64,000 bases of DNA from JAPUEK01 sp963815355 (GCA_963815355.1 CAWFGJ010000011.1:1-64000), one strand, 5' to 3'. Numbered from the stretch's first letter, positions 1-9,354 are shown. Made by a program: numbers and translations. Notes: a model not told the origin generated them from the sequence alone.

Positions 1-290
1 TGGAGCAACTGCACACAAGCACTCAGGCTTCAGAATGCCTTACGTTCACGCTCTGCCCGATTGGTATGGTCATCACAGCACATAGCACAAGTTACTGTAA
101 ATCCTGATGATAACGCTGCTGTTTTGGCAGAGCAGGTACGCACGGCAGTGTTTGACATGGACGCTTGCGTGCTGTGCTGTGCTGTGCTGGCAGTGACAGC
201 CTTCTTCACCGAGTCCACCTGCATGCACCACCACCTCCTCCCTCACTATCACCTCTCGTACACCCACACCCACGCACACCGGCTTCTCAC
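1..290 (-). other. Continuation of the algal SR-alpha gene (intron 5 and beyond), unresolved
   Basis: A donor-like GTGAGAAGCC on the minus strand at 290-281 opens an intron after exon 5. Further left there is a CA-rich tract (about 251-282) and a GCTGT-type repeat around 170-190. I could not identify the next SR-alpha exon with confidence. No bacterial gene is visible. Confidence 0.4.
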
Positions 291-2077
291 CTTCTTCTTG
301 GGAGCGTCCTTCTCCTCCTTGTCCTTAGGCTTGCCCGCCCCCGAGGACGAAGTCTTGAGCACCCTTGGCCCCGCCCGCCCGCCCTTACCACCCCCCTTAG
401 GCAGGCGGCTCATGTCAAAGGCAGCGTCACCCGCCGCCTCCTGCAGACGGCCACAGCACCACCCCACAACACCCTTGCCACAGACACAAAGCACGGTATC
501 ACCACCATCACCCTCATTTCCACCACAAAGCACAGTCCAGCCTCATCACCCCTCCGACTGGCTGAAGCTGAGAACTTCTGCCCCGCTGACCAATGGCGAG
601 TGCAAGTCAGGAGTAGCTGAGTTGGCCCCATGCTGCAGCCCACACCTCTCTCTCGTCTGCGCTGCCCTCTGCTCCGCGCCTTCCCCTCCACGCTGCCTTC
701 CCCCCTGCCCCACCCCCCCCACTCCCATCCGCCACGCCACCCCTCTGCCTCTGCCCTGCTGCCCTGCCCCATGACTCACCTCTGCGCTCCCCTCGCCCCC
801 GCTGCCAGCCCCGGCAGCCCTGCCACCCCCTCCTCTAGCATAGCTCCCCTCGCCATCCCCGTCATCCTCCGCTGCCACCGCCGCCTTCTTCCCGCCACCC
901 GTGGCTGCCGCTCCACCGGAGCTGCTCCCCGACGCCTTGGCGGCCGCACCCTTGCCATTGGCCTGCACGTGCCACCCAGCCACTACAGGACACTGCAATA
1001 AGGAACCCACTACACCCATGGCCTACACAGCTGAGGTGTTGCAGTGGGTCGGTGCTACGCGCTGGCACGGAAGGGCGATCTGTGTGATATAAGTCACTTT
1101 TGTCCACAGGTACAGCACATGGGGGACAGTGTAGCAGGTGGGCGCAGCAGATGCAGACGGTGAGTGCACGAGAAGACACAGGTAAGAGTAGATAGGCGAG
1201 GTGATGGAACCAGCACGCTTACAGCCATCACACATGCAATCTGCATGCCCCTGCATCCCGTGTGTTGAGCCTGTGTGCCTGGCTGAACTCCACGCACCTT
1301 GCCGCTGGCTTGTTGAGGCCCCGACCCCAGAGCCCGATCCTTGGTGGCTGCCACCTTCATGCGCTCCGCTTTGGCTTGGCATTCCTGGTGCATGCGCTGA
1401 AAGCGTTCTGTGAACTCGGGGTAGGCGAGCACCTGAGGTGACAGCACATGCACACGATAGATGCAGTCCCAGCATGACCTTGCAGGACTATTGCTGCATC
1501 AAGAGCTCTTCGGACTGTCCATTCATATCTGGGGATCACTGTTTTGATCACATGGACAAGGTGGGGCAGAGCAGCCAGGAGACTTATGTAAGGTTAGGTG
1601 TGCCAGCTCACGTTTGGTTTGTAGTAGCTCGAGGTGAATTCTGCCTTAACTGCAGCCAGGAGCTCCTCCACATACAAAAGGCTGAGTGCCTTCTGGTATG
1701 CAGCCACGAAGACCAGGCCCAGCCCCTGCGTGCACACGGTGCCGTGTCAGAGTGAAAAGGGAGCAATGGCTGCGATTGGGCTGATGCCAGTGTTGCTCCC
1801 TGGCATTCTCCTGGCATGTATCCATGGCCATGCGAGCTGTGAAGCTGAGGTGCATCTGCAGCGTTTTGCGCGTACGTTGTGGAATGTCCATCTTCATCGC
1901 CTGCTGTGCGCCTTGCTTGGGCTCGTAGGTGAATGTGTTGCCTCCGGAGCGTTCTTCGAGCAGGCATGACCTGATGAGGGCATTAATGGCTTCGACAGGG
2001 CTGTGTCGAAGCGCAGCGAACTGCCATGTCCAGAGCAATGCTCCTCCCCTGGTGAACACGGCGAACAGATCTAACAT
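291..2077 (-). CDS. SRPRA: Eukaryotic signal recognition particle receptor subunit alpha (SR-alpha), 5' exons of a spliced gene
   Basis: SR-alpha docks SRP-bound ribosomes at the ER membrane; its N-terminal SRX longin domain binds SR-beta. The start at 2077 opens with MLDLFAVFTRGGALLW, followed by NALIRSCLLEERSG, matching animal and plant SR-alpha N-termini. Exon 1 runs 2077 to about 1900 (its end is unresolved; the only nearby GT is out of phase and a GC donor is possible). Exon 2 is 1725-1612 (LGLVFVAAYQKAL, YVEELLAAVK). Exon 3 is 1432-1298 (YPEFTERFQRMHQEC). Exon 4 is 962-780 and exon 5 is 440-291; both encode Gly/Ala/Lys-rich linker. Exons 2-5 are whole codons (38, 45, 61, 50), all in phase 0, each preceded by CAG and followed by GTGAG or GTGCG. 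The GTPase domain would lie beyond the left edge. The gene cannot function in a bacterium. Confidence 0.88.
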
Positions 2078-2547
2078 GGCTGTGCTCGTTCACTGCTTCC
2101 ACTGCTTTTTCAAGACACGGTGTCCGGATTTCGCTCTTTGTTTTGCCCAAGTGGACAGGCTCAGTGTGAATAGTCTTTTAGGACACCTCAAACAAACTCT
2201 GCAGCTTGATAGGACAGGCGTGGCAAATTGGTCTGGAGGCACGTGCTGTCACACTTTCGTGGTTTCGCACAGTCTCAGCATGTCATCTTGCACGTATGCT
2301 TGATACAGCTGGCTTCACAGATGCACAGCAGGCCCATGCATAAATTAAGTACGGCCAGTGGCCCTGTCCAGAAGAAATAATCTAGTACGCACTGTTCACT
2401 CATGACTGCCAGGGTTCGTGAAGAAGTACACACAAATGGCTTCCTCCGTGGCGCATACAGACTCAGCGTTCGCTCCACCCAGCAAACATCCATCTCATCG
2501 AACCTCACAGCCTCTGATCAGGGTAAAATCAACCTCAGTTGTAAATC
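2078..2547. other. Algal 5' flank of the SR-alpha gene, no gene recognised
   Basis: This stretch lies upstream of the SR-alpha start codon. It is lower in GC than the bacterial part, lacks bacterial-style coding signal, and probably holds the 5' UTR and promoter. A 77-codon minus-strand open frame (2275-2508) has no recognisable similarity and no supporting splice or start context. Confidence 0.4.
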
Positions 2548-2562
2548 TGACAAGCAAGCATG
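2548..2562. other. Junction between eukaryotic and bacterial DNA
   Basis: The era frame is open from the ATG at 2560, but an in-frame TGA sits at 2548-2550, only three codons upstream. In family members this point is mid-protein: the residues TREKLTLRLHEELPY normally follow a GTPase domain of about 200 residues. Base composition and gene style change here. The exact breakpoint is uncertain by about 10 bases. Confidence 0.8.
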
Positions 2563-2883
2563 ACCCGCGAAAAGCTGACCCTGCGCCTGCATGAGGAACT
2601 GCCCTACCAACTGACCGTCGAGACGGAAAAGTGGGAAGACAAACCCGACGGCACCACCCGGATCGACCAGTTGATCTATGTGGCCCGCGATGGCCACAAG
2701 GGCATCGTGCTGGGCAATGGCGGCGAGACGATCAAGGTCATCGGTCAGGCCGCACGGGCCGAGATTTCGGAATTCCTCGGGCGCACGGTCCATCTGTTCC
2801 TGCAAGTGAAGGTCCGCCCGAACTGGCTGGAAGAGCCAGAGCGCTATTCCGAAATGGGCCTGACCTTCAAAGACGGCGACTGA
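2560..2883 (+). CDS. era: GTPase Era, C-terminal KH domain only (5' truncated)
   Basis: Era is an essential GTPase that binds the 3' end of 16S rRNA during 30S maturation. Only the last 107 residues remain. The stretch TREKLTLRLHEELPY begins the KH domain, GIVLGNGGETIK is the KH GxxG loop region, and VHLFLQVKVRPNW is the characteristic last strand. The G1-G5 GTP-binding motifs are absent because the DNA to the left is eukaryotic. The ATG at 2560 is probably an internal codon rather than a true start. Downstream DUF1491 and recO fit the usual Rhodobacterales neighbourhood, so the native locus is rnc-era-DUF1491-recO cut at the junction. Confidence 0.93.
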   Translation: MTREKLTLRLHEELPYQLTVETEKWEDKPDGTTRIDQLIYVARDGHKGIVLGNGGETIKVIGQAARAEISEFLGRTVHLFLQVKVRPNWLEEPERYSEMGLTFKDGD

Positions 2884-2902
2884 CCCGCTGCGGCTTGGGC
2901 GT

Positions 2903-3085
2903 TTAGCCCTTGCCGCGTGTGCCCAACAGACGCCAGAGCGCGCCCGCCAGCATGACCGCAGCCCCGCCGTACTTCAGCCAAGCAGTCGGCGCGGCGGCCG
3001 GCCCGGTCCAGATAGACAGGATGATCATGGCCCCACCAATGGCCATGACCAATCGCGGGGCAAGTGAGGCGGGTTTGTCGGGCAT
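2903..3085 (-). CDS. Small two-helix membrane protein, unknown function
   Basis: A 60-residue protein whose middle contains two hydrophobic segments (about residues 14-25 and 33-52) separated by a short loop, ending in a basic tail (RLLGTRGKG). The start at 3085 is the first ATG that leaves a compact protein; an upstream start would overlap the start of DUF1491. It lies convergent to era and divergent from DUF1491. I do not recognise a family. Confidence 0.5.
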   Translation of the reverse strand: MPDKPASLAPRLVMAIGGAMIILSIWTGPAAAPTAWLKYGGAAVMLAGALWRLLGTRGKG

Positions 3086-3170
3086 GTGGGGTCTCCAGTT
3101 TAGGGATCGCGCCAATGTAGCCCATCCGGGCCCGTCTCTCAAAAGAACAGTTTTCGCGCAGGGAGCCGCC

Positions 3171-3506
3171 ATGCCACGACTGACCGCAGAATTCTGGGTG
3201 GCCGCCTATCTTGCCCGGCTGCGTCTGGCCGACATTCCGGTCTATATCACCGCCAAGGGCGATCCGACCGCCGGGGCGGTGATCGTGAAACTCGCCACGC
3301 TGGATGGCCGCGCCCGCGCCTTTCAGCGCAGCTATGATCTGCAGGCCGATGGCCGGATCTGGGTGGTGCTCGCCGAAGGTGCCGAGGCCGATGTCGACGC
3401 GGCCCTGTCGCGCCAACGCGACCGCGACCGCGACCTGTGGCTGATAGAGATCGAAGACCGCCAAGGCCGCACCCTGCTGGACGAGGTCGGCCTGTCGGGC
3501 GACTGA
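3171..3506 (+). CDS. DUF1491 family protein
   Basis: A 111-residue protein beginning MPRLTAEFWVAAYLARLRL, with a central GDPTAGAVIVKLATLDG and a C-terminal RDRDLWLIEIEDRQGRTLL. This pattern is typical of DUF1491 proteins, which alphaproteobacteria encode next to era and recO. The function is unknown. The chosen ATG at 3171 matches the family N-terminus; the frame stays open further upstream but that extension overlaps the minus-strand membrane gene. Confidence 0.85.
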   Translation: MPRLTAEFWVAAYLARLRLADIPVYITAKGDPTAGAVIVKLATLDGRARAFQRSYDLQADGRIWVVLAEGAEADVDAALSRQRDRDRDLWLIEIEDRQGRTLLDEVGLSGD

Positions 3507-3509
3507 CTG

Positions 3510-3722
3510 CCACGCCCAGCCCCATCCACTCCGCAGGGTCGGCCCCAAGCGCTGCAGCCAGGTCGATCACCGTCGACAGCTTCAGGTGGATGGCTCCGTT
3601 TTCCTCCCTGTCCTTTACCGCGCGGGGGTTTGGCCCTGCTTGCCCGGACGGTGCCACCCCGCCACGCCCGTTTCGGACATCCATTGCAGCACATTGGCGC
3701 GAAACGTTTCACGCTCGCTCAG
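3510..3722 (-). pseudogene. Remnant or frameshifted XRE-type helix-turn-helix regulator
   Basis: Two overlapping minus-strand frames together read like one Cro/C1-type protein: SERETFRANVLQWMSETGV in one frame, then NPRAVKDREENGAIHLKLS and TVIDLAAALGADPAEWMGL in another. The switch falls in a G-rich run near 3650 and corresponds to one missing base. No ATG precedes the first part (CTG at 3722 directly after the Pr6Pr stop), and no stop closes the second part before DUF1491. It could be a sequencing deletion or a decayed gene. Confidence 0.45.
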
Positions 3723-4384
3723 AGTGGTTTTCCCGCTTCCTGCCGCCCCTGCCGCAAGGCGCGCAGCCGTCCGTCGGCCCAGATCAAACCCGCCCCCAAC
3801 GCGGCGAACAGCGCAATCAGCACCGCGATGTTGCCCGTCACGCGCAGCCAGCCCAGCGCATCGGCATCCAGAAACGGATAGGGCCAAACCCCGCTCACCG
3901 CGCCCCGGATCAACGCATAGGCGCAATAGACCAGCGGCCAGACCATCCAGCCCGGCATATCCCGGCGGCTGACGCCCTTTGGCGCAAGCACCGCCCACCA
4001 CAGCACCGTCCCCAAGGGCACGGCCGAGTGCAGGCCCTGATCGGCCCACCATTGCAGCCCCTCTGGTGCCCAAAGCCGCGCCAGAACCGCGTGATAAACC
4101 AAGGCCACGAACACGATCGACACCACCAGCCCCGCCGCGCGTGCCGCCGAAATGCGCCAGCCCCACGCCACCGCCAGCATATGCAGCACGACCCCCAGAT
4201 TGGTCAGCACCGTAAAGAATAGCGCCATCAGCCACAGCGCCGGCCCCAACGCGGTCGTTGCCGCCAGCACATCAAACTGCGCGCGCAGCGACGCCATCGC
4301 CAGACAGGCCAAGGCCAGCGCGACCAGCCGCGGCCCATAGGCACCGCGGGCAGAGGGCGGGATCAGACTTCGGCGTTCGGTCAT
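3719..4384 (-). CDS. Pr6Pr family integral membrane protein
   Basis: A 221-residue protein with about six hydrophobic segments and the signatures FTVLTNLGVVLHM, LVYHAVLARLWAPEG, LHSAVPLGTVLWWAVLAPKG and YALIRGAVSGVWPYPFLD, which I associate with the Pr6Pr (FAR-17a/AIG1-like) membrane family. The biochemical role is unknown. It is followed on the same strand by the HTH remnant, and its start at 4384 lies back-to-back with recO. Confidence 0.75.
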   Translation of the reverse strand: MTERRSLIPPSARGAYGPRLVALALACLAMASLRAQFDVLAATTALGPALWLMALFFTVLTNLGVVLHMLAVAWGWRISAARAAGLVVSIVFVALVYHAVLARLWAPEGLQWWADQGLHSAVPLGTVLWWAVLAPKGVSRRDMPGWMVWPLVYCAYALIRGAVSGVWPYPFLDADALGWLRVTGNIAVLIALFAALGAGLIWADGRLRALRQGRQEAGKPL

Positions 4385-4470
4385 GCCGTGATCCTGCCCT
4401 GCGGCCCGCCGGGCGGCAAGCCCTGTTGCGCCCCCTTGCCGCCTGCGCCGCGCCGCCCGATACTGCCGCG

Positions 4471-5208
4471 ATGGATTGGCGCGATGAAGGTGTATTGATC
4501 TCGGCGCGGCCCTATGGCGAAAGCGCGGCGATCGTCGAGGTGTTCACCGCCGCGCATGGGCGTCATGCCGGCGTGGTGCGCGGCGGCATGTCTCGCCGCC
4601 TGTCCCCGCATCTGCAACCCGGCACCCAGCTTGCCCTGACATGGACGGCCCGGCTGGGCGAACATCTGGGCAGTTTCACGGTAGAGCCGCTGCGGTCACG
4701 CGCGGCGATCCTGTCCGACAGACGCGCCTTGGCCGGGCTGAACGCGGTCTGCGCGCTTGTGCACCTGTCCCTGCCCGAACGCGAACCGCACCCGGCGCTG
4801 TGGTCCCGCAGCATTGCCCTGCTGGATGCGATGGCCGCCGGTCCGGGTTGGGAGCCAGCCTATCTCGCATGGGAACTGGCGCTGCTGGAAAACCTCGGCT
4901 TCGGTCTGGATCTGGGCAGTTGTGCGGTCACGGGCGCGCGCGACGGCTTGGCCTATGTCTCGCCCCGCAGCGGGCGGGCGGTCAGCCATGCCGGGGCGGG
5001 GAACTGGGCCGCCCGGCTTTTGCCGCTGCCCGGCCTGCTGACCGGCTCTCCCCCCACCACCGCCGAGGCGCTTGACGCCGAACTGGTCGCGGCCCTTGGC
5101 ATGACCGGCCATTTCCTGCTGCAAGGCCTGCAACCGGTTCTGAACGACCGCCCCCTGCCCGAGGCCCGCACCCGCCTGCGCGACCTGCTGTCGCGTCCCC
5201 CGCAATAG
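4471..5208 (+). CDS. recO: DNA repair protein RecO
   Basis: RecO loads RecA onto SSB-coated single-stranded DNA in the RecFOR pathway. The 245-residue protein starts MDWRDEGVLISARPYGE, the standard RecO OB-fold opening, followed by HAGVVRGG and a helical C-terminal domain. ATG 4471 is chosen because it gives the family N-terminus; the frame is open further upstream but runs over the Pr6Pr start. Alphaproteobacterial RecO often lacks the zinc-finger cysteines, and here too no Cys4 cluster is visible. Confidence 0.93.
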   Translation: MDWRDEGVLISARPYGESAAIVEVFTAAHGRHAGVVRGGMSRRLSPHLQPGTQLALTWTARLGEHLGSFTVEPLRSRAAILSDRRALAGLNAVCALVHLSLPEREPHPALWSRSIALLDAMAAGPGWEPAYLAWELALLENLGFGLDLGSCAVTGARDGLAYVSPRSGRAVSHAGAGNWAARLLPLPGLLTGSPPTTAEALDAELVAALGMTGHFLLQGLQPVLNDRPLPEARTRLRDLLSRPPQ

Positions 5209-5307
5209 TCCGCCCCGCACTGCCCCTGCTTTTGGGGAGACACCCTTTGCCCCGCCATGCCATACTGGCCGAATGGCCCGCTGGGCACAAAAGATCGGAA
5301 ATGCCGG

Positions 5308-6180
5308 ATGAAACCCGTCCACCGTGTCGCGCTCCTGCGCGAGGTGCTGCAACCGCAGGCCGTAACCACCATCGTCGACATCGGCGCAAATCCCTTCAAC
5401 GGCGCGCCGCCTTACGCGATGTTGCGGCGCAGCGGCCATTGCCGGATCATCGGGTTTGAACCGCAGCCCGAGGCGCTAGAGGCGCTCAACGCCGCCAAAC
5501 GCGATTGCGAAACCTACCTGCCCTACGCCGTCGGCACCGGGGCCACGGAAACGCTTTACCTGACCAAGAACAGCGGCCTCGTCTCTACGCTGCGCCCCGA
5601 AGACTGGGTCGGCGATTATCTTAACCCGTGGTGGCGCCAAGCCGCCCGGATAGAGCGTGAGGTGCAGATGGACACCCAGCGGCTGGACGACATTGCCGAG
5701 ATTGACCGCATCGACATGCTCAAGATCGACATTCAGGGCGGCGAGCTGAAGGTCTTTCAACACGGCCGCACCAAACTGGCCCAAACCGCCGTCATCCAGA
5801 CCGAGGTGGCGTTTCTGCCCTATTACCAAGGCCAGCCGACCTTTGGCGACATCCAATCCGAAATGGCCACCCAAGGCTTCATCGCGCACAAGCTGGCCGA
5901 GGTCAGCCCGCATGTTCTGGGCTATCCGCGCGACCTTGCGCCGGGCCTTGGCCTGCCCAAATCGCAGGTCACGGTGTTGGACGTGATCTTTCTGCGCAAC
6001 CCGATCTACATGGCCGCGCTGGAGGATGAGGTGCTGCGCCACATGGCGCTTTTGGCCGATGCGGTGCTGGGCTCTTATGATCTGGTCCTGCGCTGTCTGG
6101 CCGAACTTCTTGGCCGGGGTCTGGTCACGCGCGGCGACGTGGACCGCTACACCACGGTCCTGCGCGGCGAGGTCTTCTGA
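5308..6180 (+). CDS. FkbM family SAM-dependent methyltransferase
   Basis: A 290-residue protein with the SAM-binding motif TIVDIGANPFNGAPPY and the FkbM signature pair IIGFEPQPEALEAL and IDMLKIDIQGGELKV. FkbM enzymes methylate hydroxyls on sugars or natural products; the substrate here is unknown. The start at 5308 (MKPVHRVALLREV) is preferred over 5257 because the first 17 residues do not look conserved. The gene runs in the same direction as recO and the following MFS transporter, which may form a loose transcription unit. Confidence 0.85.
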   Translation: MKPVHRVALLREVLQPQAVTTIVDIGANPFNGAPPYAMLRRSGHCRIIGFEPQPEALEALNAAKRDCETYLPYAVGTGATETLYLTKNSGLVSTLRPEDWVGDYLNPWWRQAARIEREVQMDTQRLDDIAEIDRIDMLKIDIQGGELKVFQHGRTKLAQTAVIQTEVAFLPYYQGQPTFGDIQSEMATQGFIAHKLAEVSPHVLGYPRDLAPGLGLPKSQVTVLDVIFLRNPIYMAALEDEVLRHMALLADAVLGSYDLVLRCLAELLGRGLVTRGDVDRYTTVLRGEVF

Positions 6181-6255
6181 CACAAGGTCGCGGCCCCACC
6201 TGCGCGCGTCGCGGATGGCACAGACGCAGACCACGCCGCACGCCATCTTGCCACC

Positions 6256-7485
6256 ATGCCGGTCAATGATCTTCCCGTAACGCTCGCCCATGCACCCGCG
6301 CCAAAGGTGCAGCATTTCGCGATGCTTGCGGGGTTAGAGGCGGCGGTGCGCGGCATCCTGATCTCGGTCATGCCGCTGGCGGTCTATGATGCGCTCGGCA
6401 ACGCGGAATCCACCTCGCTCGCCTATTTCGCCGCCGGAATCGTGGCGCTGATCTGGGGGCTGATGGTGCCTTGGGCCACCCGCAAAGTGCCGCGCCGCTG
6501 GATGTATACGATCGGTTGCCTGATGTATTTTCTGTCGATGACCATGGCGATCATTGGCACAAGCTGGTCGATGCCGCTGGCGGTGATGAGCGGGGCAATG
6601 GCCACCGCGACCACCTTTGTGTGCTTCAACGCCTATGTGCTGGATTACATCACCCGCGCCGACCTTGGCCGCAGCCAGTCGATGCAAATGGTGTATTCCG
6701 CCACCTCATGGTCGGTCGGCCCGCTGCTGGGGGTTTGGCTTCACAGCCAATGGAAGCCGCTGCCCTTCCTTGTGGCGGGCGGCTTTGTCGTGGCGCTGCT
6801 GACGACGTTTTGGGTGCTGCGGCTGGGCAATGGCAAACAGATCACCCGCGCCCGTGGCCCTACGCTGAACCCGCTCGCCTATCTGGGCCGGTTTTTTGCC
6901 CAACCCCGCCTGATTGCGGGCTGGTTCTTTGCGGTGATGCGGTCCTGCGGCTGGTGGGTCTATGTGGTCTACCTGCCGATCTTTTGCGTGGAATCCGGCC
7001 TTGGCCCCAAGGTTGGCGGCACGGTGCTGTCGCTGACCAACGCGCTCTTGTTCATCGCCCCGCTGATCCTGCGCCAAGCCCGGCGCAGTTCGGTCCGCAT
7101 GTCGGTGCGCGTGGCTTTTGGCTGCTGCACGCTGGCGTTTCTGGGGGCCTACCTTGCCGCCCCCCTGCCGTGGCTGACAGTGGGTTTTGTCATGCTGGCC
7201 TCGGTGTTTCTGGTGGCGCTGGATGTGGTGGGCGGCCTGCCCTTCCTGATGGCGGTCAAACCGTCAGAGCGGACAGAGATGTCGGCCGTCTATTCCAGCT
7301 TCCGCGATGTGTCGGGCATCGTGACCCCCGGCGTGGCGTGGCTGCTGCTGCTTGCCCTGCCGCTGCCTGCGATCTTTGCCGCGGCGGGCGCGGGGCTTGG
7401 CACCGCCCTGCTGATCGCCGGCCGCTTGCACCCCAGACTGGGCAGCCCGCGCCCCTCACGCGGCGGCTATGTCGAGGCCCGTTAA
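6256..7485 (+). CDS. MFS transporter
   Basis: A 409-residue protein with about twelve hydrophobic segments in two halves and a basic cytoplasmic loop (RKVPRRWMYTIG) after the second segment, as in the major facilitator superfamily. The N-terminus up to about residue 20 is hydrophilic. The substrate cannot be inferred. It follows the FkbM gene by 75 nt and is convergent with mcd. Confidence 0.82.
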   Translation: MPVNDLPVTLAHAPAPKVQHFAMLAGLEAAVRGILISVMPLAVYDALGNAESTSLAYFAAGIVALIWGLMVPWATRKVPRRWMYTIGCLMYFLSMTMAIIGTSWSMPLAVMSGAMATATTFVCFNAYVLDYITRADLGRSQSMQMVYSATSWSVGPLLGVWLHSQWKPLPFLVAGGFVVALLTTFWVLRLGNGKQITRARGPTLNPLAYLGRFFAQPRLIAGWFFAVMRSCGWWVYVVYLPIFCVESGLGPKVGGTVLSLTNALLFIAPLILRQARRSSVRMSVRVAFGCCTLAFLGAYLAAPLPWLTVGFVMLASVFLVALDVVGGLPFLMAVKPSERTEMSAVYSSFRDVSGIVTPGVAWLLLLALPLPAIFAAAGAGLGTALLIAGRLHPRLGSPRPSRGGYVEAR

Positions 7486-7497
7486 GCGGCGCGGTCC

Positions 7498-9189
7498 TTA
7501 GTCGAGCAAGCGCCGCGCAATCACCTGCGCCTGAATTTCCGCCGCCCCCTCAAAGATATTCAGAATCCGCGCATCGCACAGGATGCGGCTGATCTGATAC
7601 TCCAAGGCAAAGCCGTTGCCGCCGTGGATCTGCAAGGCATTGTCCGCACAAGCCCAAGCCACCCGCGCGCCCAACAGCTTGGCCATCCCCGCCTCCAGAT
7701 CGCAGCGCTTGTCATGGTCCTTTTGCCAGGCGCTGAAATAGGTCAACTGCCGGGCCACCATGATCTCCACCGCCATCATCGCCAATTTGCCCGCCACCCG
7801 CGGAAACGCGATCAACGGCTTGCCGAACTGCTTGCGGTCCTCGGCGTATTTCATGCCGACCTCCAGGGCCGACTGCGCCACCCCGATCGCCCGCGCCGCC
7901 GTCTGAATGCGCGCGCTCTCAAAGGTCTGCATCAACTGCTTGAAGCCCTGCCCCGGCACGCCGCCCAACAGGTTGTCAGAGGCAACCTTGAACCCGTCAA
8001 AGGCAAGCTCGTATTCCTTCATCCCCCGATAGCCCAGAACCTCGATCTCGCCCCCGGTCATGCCGGGCGTCGGGAAAGGCACTGCATCGGTGCCGGGGGT
8101 CTTTTCGGCCAGAAACATCGACAACCCGCGATAGTCCGACGTGTCAGGCTCGGTCCGCGCGAGCAGCGTCATCACATGGGTCCGCGCGGCATGGGTGATC
8201 CACGTCTTGTTGCCGGTCACCTCCCAGCCCTCGCCCACCTGCACCGCCCGCGTCCGCAAAGCGCCAAGGTCCGACCCGGTGTTCGGTTCGGTAAACACCG
8301 CCGTCGGCAGAATCTCACCCGAGGCCAGCTTGGGCAACCACTGTGCCTTTTGCGCCTCGGTGCCACCGCACAGAATCAACTCGGCCGCGATCTCAGACCG
8401 GGTCGCAAGCGAACCCACCCCGATATACCCCCGCGACAGCTCCTCGCTGACCACAACCATCGACGCCTTGGTCAAGCCAAACCCGCCAAACTCTTCCGGA
8501 ATGGTCAGCCCGAACACCCCCATCCCGGCCAGTTCCTCAATGATCTCCATCGGGATCAACTCATCGCGCAGATGCCAGCCATGCGCGTGCGGCACCACCC
8601 GCTCATCGGCAAAGCGGCGGAACTGGTCGCGGATCATCTCCAACTCATCATCCAGCCCCGTCGCGCCAAAAGTTGCGCGCCCGTGGTTGTCGCGCATCAG
8701 CGCGACCAAAGCCATGCGGGCGGCTGCGGTATTGCCTTGGGCCATAAGACACGCCGCCGCCGCCCCCGGTTGTCCGGGGGAAATCCCGAGGTCCTGCAAG
8801 CGCGCGACCTCCCCCTGAGACATCGAAATGCCGCCGTTGATCTGGTTCAGATACTCGCCAAAGGCGATCTGCAGCAGCAACCCCTCCAAGGCGCCAAACT
8901 GCCCCGCCGCCTCCAGCCGCCCCGCCCAGGCGCGCATCTGCCGCAAACTTTCCACATAGGTCGCAAGCCAGGACAGCACATGGGCCGCGTATTGGTGTGT
9001 CTCCATCGCGCTGGCCGAAACCCTGCCGTCCCGCGTGACCAACCCCCGCAACGCCTCACGCGCGCGGTCAAACAATACCTCAACCTCCGGCAGCGCGTCG
9101 GCGGTCAGGGTCAAAAGCCCCTCCAGCAACGGGCTTGCGGCAGGGGCCTCAGCAGCGGTTCCAGCGGTGTTTTTTGCGTCGAGGGCCAT
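7498..9189 (-). CDS. mcd: (2S)-methylsuccinyl-CoA dehydrogenase
   Basis: A flavoprotein of the acyl-CoA dehydrogenase family that oxidises methylsuccinyl-CoA to mesaconyl-CoA in the ethylmalonyl-CoA pathway and passes electrons to ETF. The 563-residue length and a helical N-terminal extension of about 160 residues are typical of Mcd and unlike ordinary 380-residue dehydrogenases. The catalytic domain shows AVFTEPNTGSDLGALRT, TGNKTWITHAARTHV, RKQFGKPLIAFPRVAGK and QIHGGNGFALEYQISRI, and ends in EGAAEIQAQVIARRLLD. ATG 9189 is preferred; 9213 is also possible. The partner genes etfBA are encoded at 19.5-21.2 kb. Confidence 0.88.
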   Translation of the reverse strand: MALDAKNTAGTAAEAPAASPLLEGLLTLTADALPEVEVLFDRAREALRGLVTRDGRVSASAMETHQYAAHVLSWLATYVESLRQMRAWAGRLEAAGQFGALEGLLLQIAFGEYLNQINGGISMSQGEVARLQDLGISPGQPGAAAACLMAQGNTAAARMALVALMRDNHGRATFGATGLDDELEMIRDQFRRFADERVVPHAHGWHLRDELIPMEIIEELAGMGVFGLTIPEEFGGFGLTKASMVVVSEELSRGYIGVGSLATRSEIAAELILCGGTEAQKAQWLPKLASGEILPTAVFTEPNTGSDLGALRTRAVQVGEGWEVTGNKTWITHAARTHVMTLLARTEPDTSDYRGLSMFLAEKTPGTDAVPFPTPGMTGGEIEVLGYRGMKEYELAFDGFKVASDNLLGGVPGQGFKQLMQTFESARIQTAARAIGVAQSALEVGMKYAEDRKQFGKPLIAFPRVAGKLAMMAVEIMVARQLTYFSAWQKDHDKRCDLEAGMAKLLGARVAWACADNALQIHGGNGFALEYQISRILCDARILNIFEGAAEIQAQVIARRLLD

Positions 9190-9354
9190 GGCGGTGTCCT
9201 GAAGATTCTGCATGTGCGAATGGGTAGCGCCTTCGCAACTGCAGCGCAATATTAATTCGCCAAAGACGCGTCATTCGATTTAAAGTGTCGCACCCATTTT
9301 CTTGCGGCCCCATTCCCAAGCATGCGATAGACCGTTGCGACAAGGGAGAACCGC

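Noticed and set aside
61..774. A 237-codon plus-strand frame in the eukaryotic part
   Set aside because: It is Pro/Ser/Cys-rich antisense to SR-alpha exons 4-5 and introns, with no motif.
2275..2508. A 77-codon minus-strand frame in the algal flank
   Set aside because: No similarity, no start or splice context; too short to support.
2560..2883. A free-standing small KH-domain protein
   Set aside because: The sequence is exactly the Era C-terminus and the neighbours are those of era; truncation at the junction explains it.
6471..7592. A 373-codon plus-strand frame over the MFS gene
   Set aside because: Shadow frame of the transporter; no hydrophobic periodicity or recognisable domain.
7624..9255. 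A 543-codon plus-strand open frame
   Set aside because: It is the antisense of mcd; the composition is His/Arg/Pro-rich with no motif, typical of shadows in high-GC genes.
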